From NCBI RefSeq assembly GCF_015674855.1, contig NZ_JADMLG010000012.1:231483-295482 (forward strand): DNA of 64,000 nt, given 5' to 3'. Within the stretch, counting starts at the first letter, position 1, and each line of letters starts with the position of its first letter. The DNA is from Nocardia bovistercoris (GTDB lineage Bacteria; Actinomycetota; Actinomycetes; Mycobacteriales; Mycobacteriaceae). Both the position numbers and the translations under genes were made by a program. Under the pieces are notes generated by a model. The model was not told where the DNA came from and made no database searches. It saw only the letters and a program-made list of their open reading frames with translations. Shown here piece by piece: positions 14,709-22,009 of this stretch.

Positions 14709-15655
14709 TGTCCGCGACCGCCGTCACCGTCTTCCACCCTCCCGCCGATCTCGCCGACTTCCGCGCATGGCTTCCACGCTTCATCGAGATCGCTTCGGCT
14801 GTAGAAGGATTCGAGAAAGCCGCACGCGCGGTGAGTGACGAGCCGCTGCTCGCCCCCGGTCTCGGCGTCACCTTCCGCACCGAGGCGCAGGCGCACGAAT
14901 TCCTCGACTCGCGGGCCCGCGCCGCCGTGCTCGCCGAGGGACAGCGTCGCGGATTCCTGCGCGGCGCTTCGGATCTGGTGATCGTGGCCGGGCAGACGCC
15001 GCCGCCGGGGATCGGCGTGTTCCGCCACAGCGTCGCGGCGGGCAGGGAAGCGGATTTCGTCGCCACCGAGGTGCGGCTGGTGACGCTGAGCGCGAGCTTC
15101 CCCGGATTCGACGGCGCCGCGCTGTTCGGCGACGGCGGTCCCGGCGAATGGTATTCGGTGCTGCGTTTCCGCACGCCGGGTCAGCTGGCGACCTGGATGG
15201 GCTCGGCGCAGCGGGCCGAGGCGCTGCCCGCGCTGCGCTCGGAACTGACCGAGGATTTCCTGGTCGAGGCGCACACCACGCCGTTCGGTTCCACGCTGCG
15301 CACCGTGAACGGCCGCACCGAGGTGACGCCGACCTGGAAGATCGCCATGCTCGTGCTGCTTGTGCTGTATCCGACGGTGATGACGCTGTCGCGTTTCCTC
15401 GGCCCGGTGCTCGACGCCGCGGGCGCGCCGCCGTGGCTGGCGATGTGGTTGAGCCAGATCGTCAGCGTGGCCGCGATGAGCTGGGTGCTCTCGCCCGTGG
15501 TGGCCTGGTGTTTCCGGCGCTGGCTCGATCCGGTGGACGGCGCGGGCGGGCGCGCGAGTCTGGCGGGTGCGGGAGTGGTGATTGTCCTCTACGCGCTGAC
15601 GCTGCTGCTGTTCGCGTCCGTGACCTGGCTCCAGTACTGGGATTACGACAACTGA
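14708..15655 (+). CDS. Membrane protein with tandem ABM-like (ferredoxin-fold) domains
   Basis: 315 residues; ATG 14708 shares one base with the guaD stop (TGATG). The first ~200 residues appear to contain two monooxygenase-like (ABM) ferredoxin folds: VTVFHPPADLADFRAWL ...FRTEAQAHEFLDS and FRHSVAAGREADFVATEVR ...LRFRTPGQLATWMGSAQR. These are followed by three transmembrane segments (MLVLLVLYPTVMTLSRFL; LSQIVSVAAMSWVLSPVVAW; GVVIVLYALTLLLFASVTWL). This layout matches the actinobacterial 'antibiotic biosynthesis monooxygenase, membrane' group of unknown role. A link to purine salvage is suggested only by coupling. Confidence 0.75.
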   Translation: MSATAVTVFHPPADLADFRAWLPRFIEIASAVEGFEKAARAVSDEPLLAPGLGVTFRTEAQAHEFLDSRARAAVLAEGQRRGFLRGASDLVIVAGQTPPPGIGVFRHSVAAGREADFVATEVRLVTLSASFPGFDGAALFGDGGPGEWYSVLRFRTPGQLATWMGSAQRAEALPALRSELTEDFLVEAHTTPFGSTLRTVNGRTEVTPTWKIAMLVLLVLYPTVMTLSRFLGPVLDAAGAPPWLAMWLSQIVSVAAMSWVLSPVVAWCFRRWLDPVDGAGGRASLAGAGVVIVLYALTLLLFASVTWLQYWDYDN

Positions 15656-15660
15656 GGGCG

Positions 15661-16872
15661 CTACTGGCGGTAGGTCGCCAGGAAGCGGCCGATGCGGCCG
15701 ATGATCGCCTCCAGCTCGTCGGCGTGCGGCAGGGTGACGATGCGGAAGTGGTCGGGGCGCGGCCAGTTGAAGCCGGTGCCCTGCACGATGTGGATCTTCT
15801 CTTGGAGCAGCAGGTCGAGGACGAAGCGTTCGTCGTCGTGGATGCGGTACATCTCGGTGTCGATGCGCGGGAAGGCGTAGAGCGCGCCCTGCGGTTTCAC
15901 GCAGGTGATGCCCGGAATCGCGTTGAGCGACTCCCAGGCGCGGTCGCGCTGTTCGCGCAGTCGCCCGCCGGGCAGGGTGAGGTCGTAGATGCTCTGGTAG
16001 CCGCCGAGCGCGGCCTGCACGGCCTGCTGACCCGGCACGTTCGCGCACAGCCGCATGCCCGCGAGCATGGTGAGTCCCTCGAGGTAGTTGTCGGCGTGCT
16101 GGGTCGGCCCCGACACGACGAGCCAGCCGGAGCGGAATCCCGCGCAGCGGTAGGACTTCGACAATCCGGAGAAGGTGAGGCACAGCAGGTCGGGCGCGAG
16201 GGCGGCGGCCGCGACGTGCGCGGAGCCGTCGTAGCGGATCTTGTCGTAGATCTCGTCGGCGAGCACCACCAGCTGGTGGCGGCGCGCCACGTCGAGCACG
16301 GCGCGCAGGACTTCGGGCGGATAGACCGCGCCGGTGGGGTTGTTGGGGTTGATGAGCACGATGGCGCGGGTGCGGTCGGTGATCTTGGCTTCGATGTCGG
16401 CGATGTCGGGATACCAGTCGGCGCCCTCGTCACAGACGTAGTGCACGGCGCGCCCGCCGTTGAGGGTGGTGGCGGCGGTCCACAGCGGGAAGTCGGGCGC
16501 GGGCACCAGTACCTCGTCGCCGTTCTCCAGCAGGCCTGTCATCGCCATCATGACCAGTTCGGAGACGCCGTTGCCGAGGAACACCTCCTCGACGTCGACC
16601 TCGGTGAGGCCGAGGGTCTGGTAGTACTGCACCACCGCGCGGCGGGCGGGCAGCAGCCCCTTGGACGAGGTGTAGCCGCTCGAGCCGGGCAGGCTGCGCA
16701 CGATGTCCTGGAGGATCTCCGGCGGCGCCTCGAAGCCGAAGGGCAGCGGATTGCCGGTGTTGAGCTTGACGACGTGATGGCCTTCGGATTCCAGGCGCGC
16801 GGCGTGTTCGGCCACCGGCCCGCGGATCTCGTAGGACACGCCCGTCAGTTTGCTCGACTGTCTGACCTGCAT
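15661..16872 (-). CDS. Pyridoxal-phosphate aminotransferase, AlaA/AspC-like
   Basis: 403 residues from ATG 16872, chosen because GGAGAGG ends six bases before it; GTG 16878 would have no spacing. Class I/II aminotransferase fold: substrate-binding GNPLPFGF near 40-48, INPNNPTGAVY near 174, LADEIYDKIRYDG near 204, and PLP-lysine motif SGLSKSYRCAGFRSGW near 237-250. Closest in type to the mycobacterial AspC/Rv0337c and E. coli AlaA group (alanine-pyruvate or aspartate transamination). It is transcribed away from an HxlR regulator across a 100-bp interval with two operators, so it is probably that regulator's target. Confidence 0.9.
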   Translation of the reverse strand: MQVRQSSKLTGVSYEIRGPVAEHAARLESEGHHVVKLNTGNPLPFGFEAPPEILQDIVRSLPGSSGYTSSKGLLPARRAVVQYYQTLGLTEVDVEEVFLGNGVSELVMMAMTGLLENGDEVLVPAPDFPLWTAATTLNGGRAVHYVCDEGADWYPDIADIEAKITDRTRAIVLINPNNPTGAVYPPEVLRAVLDVARRHQLVVLADEIYDKIRYDGSAHVAAAALAPDLLCLTFSGLSKSYRCAGFRSGWLVVSGPTQHADNYLEGLTMLAGMRLCANVPGQQAVQAALGGYQSIYDLTLPGGRLREQRDRAWESLNAIPGITCVKPQGALYAFPRIDTEMYRIHDDERFVLDLLLQEKIHIVQGTGFNWPRPDHFRIVTLPHADELEAIIGRIGRFLATYRQ

Positions 16873-16908
16873 GGACACCCTCTCCTCGATACGAATGCGG
16901 CTACTCTA

Positions 16909-16944
16909 CTTGGAATCTCCAAGTTTGCACTTGGATTTTCCAAG
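16909..16944. promoter_or_regulatory. Twin palindromic operators for HxlR regulator
   Basis: Two near-identical inverted repeats, CTTGGAATCTCCAAG (16909-16923) and CTTGGATTTTCCAAG (16930-16944). Each has 6-bp arms and a 3-base centre, spaced 21 bp centre to centre (two helical turns). They sit between the divergent aminotransferase and HxlR genes. Dimers bound on the same face would control both promoters. Confidence 0.8.
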
Positions 16945-16964
16945 TGGCAGGTTACAGTGGTCAC

Positions 16965-17558
16965 GTGCCACGCCGAAGCTACGACCACTACTGCGCGGTG
17001 AGCCGCGCGCTCGACGTCGTCGGTGACCGTTGGAGTCTGCTGCTCGTGCGCGAATTGTGTTCGGGCCCGCGCCGATACAGCGATCTGTTCGCCGACCTCC
17101 CCGGAATCAGCACCGACGTGCTCGCCACCCGGCTGCGCGAGCTGGAACGCGAGGGCGTGCTCACCCGAGGCCGCGTGCGCGGGCGCGGCGGCGCTGCGGT
17201 CTACGAGCTCACCGCGGCGGGCGCGGCATTGCGTCCGGTCCTGGACGCGCTGTCGGCGTGGGGCACACCGCTGCTCGACGGCCGCCGCGAGACCGACGCG
17301 GTGCGCGCGCACTGGTTCGCCCTGCCGCTGGGGCGTGCCGTGGCCCGGCGGGTGCGCTCCGGCGCGGTCACCGTGCGCATCGGCGAGACCGTCTTCCACG
17401 TGGTGGTCGATCCCGACGCGGGAATCACCCACCACGACGGACCGGCGCCCGCCGCCGACCTGGAACTCGACCTACCCCTCGACACCGCCGTCGCCGTCGC
17501 GACCGGCGCGCTGTCGCTGGACGAGGTCATCGAGGGGAGCGCCGCCGCGCAGGTATGA
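16965..17558 (+). CDS. HxlR-family transcriptional regulator
   Basis: 197 residues from GTG 16965; the earlier GTG 16944 would lie inside the operator. The N-terminal winged helix is typical of HxlR: CAVSRALDVVGDRWSLLLVRELCSGPRRYSDLFADLPGISTDVLATRLRELEREGVL. A ~90-residue C-terminal extension (ALPLGRAVARRVRSGAVTVRIGETVFHVVVDPD...LSLDEVIEG) looks like an SCP2-like ligand pocket, longer than basic HxlR proteins. Likely autoregulated through the twin palindromes and controlling the divergent aminotransferase. Confidence 0.9.
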   Translation: MPRRSYDHYCAVSRALDVVGDRWSLLLVRELCSGPRRYSDLFADLPGISTDVLATRLRELEREGVLTRGRVRGRGGAAVYELTAAGAALRPVLDALSAWGTPLLDGRRETDAVRAHWFALPLGRAVARRVRSGAVTVRIGETVFHVVVDPDAGITHHDGPAPAADLELDLPLDTAVAVATGALSLDEVIEGSAAAQV

Positions 17559-17584
17559 CGGAAGTGTGACGTGGCGCGGGAGCG

Positions 17585-17612
17585 GGGATTTTCCGGCGCG
17601 GTCGCGTCGTTG
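17585..17612 (+). promoter_or_regulatory. SigH/SigR-like promoter of msrB-msrA
   Basis: GGGAT (17585-17589) and CGTTG (17608-17612) separated by 18 bases, close to the oxidative-stress sigma consensus. It lies 28 bp before the msrB start, placing transcription start near 17620. Methionine sulfoxide reductases belong to SigR/SigH regulons in related actinobacteria. Confidence 0.55.
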
Positions 17613-17639
17613 TACGTGGAGCCGAAACGAGGAGGTCAT

Positions 17640-18092
17640 GTGGCACAGGAATACCACCGGAATCCCGCGGCGACGGCCGCCCTGTCGCCCGAGCAGTACC
17701 ACGTCACGCAGGAGAACGGCACCGAGCGCGCGTTCACCGGCGCGTATTGGGACAACCACGAGCCGGGGATCTACGTGGACGTGGTCTCCGGTGAACCGCT
17801 GTTCGCCTCGGTCCACAAGTTCGACAGCGGATCGGGATGGCCGAGTTTCACCAAGCCGCTCGATGCCGCGAACGTGGTGGAGAAGCGCGACTTCAGTCAT
17901 CTGATGATCCGCACCGAGGTGCGGTCGGCGGGCGCGGACAGCCATCTCGGGCATGTCTTCACCGACGGCCCGAGAGCCGAGGGCGGGCTGCGATACTGCA
18001 TCAACTCGGCTGCGCTGCGCTTCATCCACCTCGACGATCTCGAGGCGGAGGGCTACGGGCAGTACCGGACGATTTTCGAGGAGGACGTGTGA
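17640..18092 (+). CDS. msrB: Peptide methionine-R-sulfoxide reductase MsrB
   Basis: 150 residues from GTG 17640, which has AGGAGG four bases upstream. MsrB core visible: FDSGSGWPSF (61-70), SHLGHVFTDGP (101-111) and LRYCINSAALRF with catalytic Cys120. It reduces methionine-R-sulfoxide in proteins using thioredoxin. Both CxxC zinc sites are absent: the first pair position reads YVDVVSG and the second EVRSAGAD, so this is the zinc-free type. It overlaps msrA by 4 bases, so both stereoisomer activities are made together. Confidence 0.95.
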   Translation: MAQEYHRNPAATAALSPEQYHVTQENGTERAFTGAYWDNHEPGIYVDVVSGEPLFASVHKFDSGSGWPSFTKPLDAANVVEKRDFSHLMIRTEVRSAGADSHLGHVFTDGPRAEGGLRYCINSAALRFIHLDDLEAEGYGQYRTIFEEDV

Positions 18093-18604
18093 GCGAGCCG
18101 CGCAAGGCGATTCTGGCGGGCGGATGTTTCTGGGGTATGCAGGATCTGATCCGCAAGCGCCCCGGTGTGCTCTCGACGCGAGTCGGCTACACCGGAGGCA
18201 GCAACGATCACCCCACCTACCGCAACCATCCCGGTCACGCGGAGGCGGTGGAGATCGTCTACGACCCCGAGTCCACCGATTACCGCGCCCTGCTGGAATT
18301 CCTGTTCCAGATCCACGATCCGACCACCAAGGATCGTCAGGGCAATGACGTCGGGTCGAGCTACCGTTCGGCGATCTTCTACCTCGACGAGGAGCAGAAG
18401 CAGGTCGCGCTCGACACCATCGCCGACGTGGAGGCGTCGGGGCTGTGGCCGGGCACCGTGGTCACCGAGGTGACACCGGCGAGCGCCTTCTGGGATGCGG
18501 AGCCCGAGCACCAGGACTACCTGGAGAAGTACCCGAACGGCTACACCTGCCACTACCCGCGTCCGGGGTGGGTGCTGCCGAAGCGGCAGGCCACCGCGGG
18601 CTGA
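18089..18604 (+). CDS. msrA: Peptide methionine-S-sulfoxide reductase MsrA
   Basis: 171 residues; GTG 18089 overlaps the msrB stop. The active site GGCFWG has catalytic Cys13, followed by TRVGYTGGSNDHPTYRNHPGHAEAVEIVYDP, the diagnostic MsrA sequence. A C-terminal Cys in YTCHYPRPGW may be the recycling cysteine. It reduces methionine-S-sulfoxide and complements MsrB. It ends at a perfect hairpin. Confidence 0.96.
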   Translation: MSEPRKAILAGGCFWGMQDLIRKRPGVLSTRVGYTGGSNDHPTYRNHPGHAEAVEIVYDPESTDYRALLEFLFQIHDPTTKDRQGNDVGSSYRSAIFYLDEEQKQVALDTIADVEASGLWPGTVVTEVTPASAFWDAEPEHQDYLEKYPNGYTCHYPRPGWVLPKRQATAG

Positions 18605-18617
18605 TCGGCCGAATTCC

Positions 18618-18651
18618 GGACCGCGCCACCGTATTCGAGGTGGCGCGGTCC
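18618..18651 (+). terminator. Terminator of the msrBA operon
   Basis: Perfect 13-bp inverted repeat GGACCGCGCCACC / GGTGGCGCGGTCC with an 8-base loop, 14 bp after the msrA stop. Confidence 0.85.
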
Positions 18652-18719
18652 TTCGGGTTCCGGGGCGCGGAGCCCGGGCGCGGCTGCGTGTCCGGCGTGT
18701 CGGTGTTAGGTTTCCCGGC

Positions 18720-19370
18720 ATGTCGATCGACCGAACCGTGCCCGCCGAACACGGAATCCCACTCACCGCGCGGGTGATCGAGGTGGTGCGGCGCGATCCG
18801 ACCGCGTCGGCGCTCGACTACTGGAACGTGCCGTGGGGCGGCGAGCGACCGTTTCCGGTCGCGCCGGAAGCGTTGGCGGGGATGACGTTTCCGTCCGGGC
18901 GTCCGCTGTCGCCGAGTCTGCGGACCTGGCTGGCCTACGACACCGACCTGCTGCGTCGGCACGGATGGTTCACCGCCGAAGGCGCTTTCGCGCCGCGCTC
19001 GTTGGACGCGATCGTGGCCGCGGAGTTCGGCGAGGGTTGGGGCACGGAATTCGAGCCGCTGGCCGGGCGATTCCCCGAATGCTTCCTGCTGCCCGGTGGT
19101 TCGGACTCGCGCCGGGTGCTCGCGGTCGGCGAACCCGACGCGGTGGGCGAATATCCGGTCCTGGCGCTGGATCTCGACGACATGCCCTACGTCGGTCTGA
19201 TGTATCCGGGCTTCGACGTCTACCTCGCCGACACCGCGGGCCTGGTCGAATTCGACTTCCATACCTACACCGCGCTGGCCGCTCACCCCGCCCACGCCGA
19301 CCGGATGCGTGAGCACGCGGCCCACTTCTTCGGCGGCGACGTGTGCGCGGAATGGCCCTTCGGCCCGTGA
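18720..19370 (+). CDS. Conserved hypothetical protein, possibly SUKH/SMI1-like
   Basis: 216 residues from ATG 18720. Aromatic-rich globular protein with DYWNVPWGG, LPGGSDSRRVLAVGEPDAVGEYPVLALDLDDMPYVGLMYPGFDVYLAD and C-terminal MREHAAHFFGGDVCAEWPFGP. The strand-rich middle with acidic turns and the FDVYLAD strand resembles SMI1/KNR4 (SUKH) domains, but I see no decisive motif. No toxin or export gene lies nearby. Cytoplasmic, with no signal or membrane segment. Followed by a hairpin. Confidence 0.65.
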   Translation: MSIDRTVPAEHGIPLTARVIEVVRRDPTASALDYWNVPWGGERPFPVAPEALAGMTFPSGRPLSPSLRTWLAYDTDLLRRHGWFTAEGAFAPRSLDAIVAAEFGEGWGTEFEPLAGRFPECFLLPGGSDSRRVLAVGEPDAVGEYPVLALDLDDMPYVGLMYPGFDVYLADTAGLVEFDFHTYTALAAHPAHADRMREHAAHFFGGDVCAEWPFGP

Positions 19371-19375
19371 CGGGA

Positions 19376-19407
19376 CCGCCCCGGCCCGTCGTGACGGGTC
19401 GGGGCGG
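19376..19407 (+). terminator. Terminator after the 18720 gene
   Basis: 13-bp stem CCGCCCCGGCCCG / CGGGTCGGGGCGG with one mismatch and a 6-base loop, 5 bp after the stop. It also separates the gene from the minus-strand peptide ORF. Confidence 0.75.
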
Positions 19408-19434
19408 ATACCGCTTCGGAGACTGTGCGATGGA

Positions 19435-19491
19435 TCAGGAGGCGCTCAGGGAATCGAGAAGCGCCACGATGATCTGAAGAAGTGTGTCCAT
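19435..19491 (-). CDS. Candidate 18-residue amphipathic peptide
   Basis: Minus-strand ORF ATG 19491 to TGA 19435 with AAGGAG six bases before the ATG, an excellent ribosome-binding site. Product MDTLLQIIVALLDSLSAS: a single hydrophobic/amphipathic helix with Asp at 2 and 13 and a Ser-rich tail. It has no Cys and no positive charge. A weak TTGCGA-N16-TAATCG promoter lies 57 bp upstream. It resembles secreted helical peptides or small membrane peptides (toxin-like, modulin-like, corynebacterial channel-like) only in general properties. It is too short for homology assignment. Confidence 0.5.
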   Translation of the reverse strand: MDTLLQIIVALLDSLSAS

Positions 19492-20159
19492 GTCGTGCTC
19501 CTTATCTCTCAGCGATGGGAGGGATTCCCACCTTCGCCACCTGATGGCGATTACTCAACACTAGGCCGATCGCAATTCTGAAAAAAGTATTTCGGCGGCT
19601 TCGATGCGGAGGCTTTATCTTGTGCGCGCAATGCGTCGCTTTCGTTTCGGTCTGCGTAATTATTGCTGAAACCTGTTTGGGGAAGAATTCACGAGGAGCG
19701 TTCGATGGGTCGGTATGAATCGCCGGGCTGAGCTGCGCGGATCATGTTACCTTGCCGGGGAATGGCAGTCGTCTGCCCGGTGTCTGCCGACAGCGTTGGA
19801 CCTATGGTCGGTTCACGGGCAGAAACTGTGTCCCACCTGAGGATTCGTGTGGTCTGATCCGTCCGTCGGTCCATCCGGTCGCGCCGGTCGAGGGGCGTAG
19901 GTTTTTAATCCGCGATTCCTGTTTGAGCGCGGGTGTTGCGGATATACCTGTGGCCCGCGGTTTCGCGTTGCGCGCGGTTCGATTGTATGTGCGTGCGGCG
20001 AGTGGTTAATCATGAATATTCATTCGAAAATGCGTTTTGCCATTCTTTCGAGACGCTACGAGAAATCCGTCGAACAATCCGCGCCCGTGCGCGTCCGTAT
20101 CTCGCACGCGGTGCGCAAGGAGTACTTCGCCTGCGGGTGCGCGCTCGGCGGAGGTGTCG
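19492..20159. other. Lower-GC intergenic stretch
   Basis: About 670 bp, visibly richer in A and T than the flanks (runs such as GAAAAAAGTATTT), with no convincing gene. Frames at 19752-20009 and from 20012 lack ribosome-binding sites and family features. It could hold the peptide promoter, the 3' end of the desaturase transcript, or an unrecognised RNA, or be the relic of an insertion. Confidence 0.5.
19548..19575 (-). promoter_or_regulatory. Possible promoter of the 18-residue peptide
   Basis: Minus-strand TTGCGA (19575-19570), 16-base spacer, TAATCG (19553-19548). This would place the transcript start near 19541 and a ~50-base leader. Weak match judged by eye. Confidence 0.3.
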
Positions 20160-21134
20160 CTAGGCGCGTCCGGCCCCGTCGCTCGCGGGCTCGAGCGGTA
20201 CCGGACCGCGCAACTGCCGCGCCGCCGCGCCGAACCAGCCGTCGTCGTAGCGCGCGCCCTCCCGGTCGAAGACGCGGCGCAGTTCGTACCAGCGCAGCCC
20301 GGGGTGGCGGTGATGCACGCCGTGCAGGTTGAAGCTGAGCGCGAAACCCTCCAGCGCGCGCGGCAAGCGCAGGTCGAGGGCTTCCAGCGGTGCGTCCAGC
20401 GCGGTGCCGTAATGGTAGGAGTTGTCCGAGAACGAGATGATCAGCGCGCGGGCGAACAGTGCCGCCGCCAGCATCCAGCCGTGCGGACCGTAGGCCAGGA
20501 ATGCCGCGACGTGCAGGACCAGCACGGCGGCGGCGTCCACGCGGAACTCCGGCAGCACCCGATCCCGCGCGAGACGTTCGAACACCATGCCCGCGATCGA
20601 GTCCGGTTCCTCGACCCGCCTGCCGAAGGCGCGCACCGCGGCGGCGGGCAGCAGCGCGAGCGCGAGCGCCGCGACCTCGAGCAGGTACAGGCCGCCGAGC
20701 AGTCGCGGGTAGTAGCCCGCGGCCGCGCTCCGGCGGCTCGTGGTCGCCGGGTCGTATACCTCGGTGCGCTCACGGGTCCTGTTGTACCGGTGGTGCAGCA
20801 GGTGACCGATCTTGAGCAGGGCGAACGGCGACCCGTAGAGGATCGCGAGCGCGCGCCCGCAGTAGTCGTTGACGGTGCGCCGCCGGATCAGCGAACCGTG
20901 GATCGCCTCGTGGATCAGCGACCAGAACGGCGTGGTCGCGAGCCCGATCGGCACGAGCAGCCAACCCCACGCGGTGTCGCGCGGCAGCAACACCAGCGGC
21001 AGGACGAACAATTGGCTCAGCCCGATCGCGAGCGCCACCGCCGTGAGCCGAGCGCTGATCGACCTGCCGGTGTCGCCGGATCCGCGCGGGCCGCGCGGCC
21101 CCGGACTCCCGTCGACGGTCCGCGTTTCCCTCAT
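20160..21134 (-). CDS. Fatty acid desaturase-like membrane di-iron protein
   Basis: 324 residues. Three histidine boxes of the membrane desaturase superfamily: HEAIH (75-79), HLLHH (111-115) and HGVHH (271-275). Hydrophobic pairs lie between them (LTAVALAIGLSQLFVLPLVLL; LLGGLYLLEVAALALALLPAAAV; LHVAAFLAYGPHGWMLAAALFARALI). The boxes should hold a di-iron centre that inserts a double bond or hydroxyl into a lipid chain. It belongs to the short desaturase/hydroxylase group rather than DesA3-type. The substrate is unknown. Confidence 0.85.
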   Translation of the reverse strand: MRETRTVDGSPGPRGPRGSGDTGRSISARLTAVALAIGLSQLFVLPLVLLPRDTAWGWLLVPIGLATTPFWSLIHEAIHGSLIRRRTVNDYCGRALAILYGSPFALLKIGHLLHHRYNRTRERTEVYDPATTSRRSAAAGYYPRLLGGLYLLEVAALALALLPAAAVRAFGRRVEEPDSIAGMVFERLARDRVLPEFRVDAAAVLVLHVAAFLAYGPHGWMLAAALFARALIISFSDNSYHYGTALDAPLEALDLRLPRALEGFALSFNLHGVHHRHPGLRWYELRRVFDREGARYDDGWFGAAARQLRGPVPLEPASDGAGRA

Positions 21135-21517
21135 CCCGCTGCCCTCGTGTACCGCGTCGAGCCGTCACTCCGAGGCATATGGTGTCACCATCGGGGCGGC
21201 CGTGACAGGTCGTCGACGGAGGTGACGAGTCGTGCTCGGCCCGGCGTACGCGGCCGAGTGGAATTCCGAAGATGCTGTCCGGCAAGAGGTTCGGGCGAGG
21301 GTGCGGCGGTGAGAGTGAACGTCTCACTGGTTCTCGCGTCGTGAGGTGTTCACCGGCACTACACCCGATCGGGGATGTCGGGCACTCGGGGGAGCCCCGC
21401 CGTTCGCACCCGGTTCACCCGCGTTCGGCCGGGGGCGAAGCCGTCCGCAAGTCGTCGCCAAGTCCGGTGCGGAGGCTGAGTGTCGGAACCGAACATCGAC
21501 GGAAGGCAGGTCGGCCG
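21135..21517. other. Divergent promoter interval
   Basis: 383 bp between the desaturase and the nitroreductase-like gene. No gene is visible. A small nested dyad lies at 21309-21327 (GTGAGA...TCTCAC, with AGTGA...TCACT inside), a possible but weak regulator site. Confidence 0.4.
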
Positions 21518-22006
21518 ATGCCCACCGATATCAGATTCAAAGCACTCAACACCGCGCACCGCGCCGTCATCGCGATCACCCGGGGCAGGCTCGGCACCCG
21601 ATTCTTCGGAATGCCGACGCTGGTCCTCACCACGGTGGGACGCAAGTCGGGCCGCCCGCACCGGGTGGTGCTGACCGCGCCCGTCACCGACGGCGACGCC
21701 ATGATCGTGGTCGCCTCCCGCGGCGGCGACCCGGTCGACCCCGCGTGGCTGCACAACCTGCGCGCCGAACCCTCGGTGCGGGTCTCGTTCCGCAACGGGC
21801 CGACCCGCCCGATGACGGCGCGCGAACTCCCGCGCGGGGAGCGCGACCGACTCTGGCCCCGCGTGGTCGAGGCGCAATCCGGCTACGCCGACTACCAGGA
21901 CAAGACCACCCGCGTCATCCCGCTGGTCATGCTGACACCGGGACATGCGGCGGGCAACAGCGTCGACCGGAGTAGCCCTGGTTCGGGACGCCGCGGGCAT
22001 CGGTGA
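21518..22006 (+). CDS. Deazaflavin (F420)-dependent nitroreductase-family protein
   Basis: 162 residues from ATG 21518. Split-beta-barrel sequence of the Ddn family: LGTRFFGMPTLVLTTVGRKSGRPHRVVLTAPVTDGDAMIVVASRGGDPVDPAWLHNLRAEPSVRVSF, then RDRLWPRVVEAQSGYADYQDKTTRVIPLVML. This contains the TxGRKSG and NLRA-P motifs that contact coenzyme F420. F420 enzymes of this type reduce quinones or nitro groups. Convergent with the GT87 gene, 3 bp apart. Confidence 0.9.
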   Translation: MPTDIRFKALNTAHRAVIAITRGRLGTRFFGMPTLVLTTVGRKSGRPHRVVLTAPVTDGDAMIVVASRGGDPVDPAWLHNLRAEPSVRVSFRNGPTRPMTARELPRGERDRLWPRVVEAQSGYADYQDKTTRVIPLVMLTPGHAAGNSVDRSSPGSGRRGHR

Positions 22007-22009
22007 ATG

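Noticed and set aside
20012..20332. Plus-strand frame starting MNIHSKMRF
   Set aside because: No ribosome-binding site, runs antisense into the desaturase, third-position GC unlike genes here.
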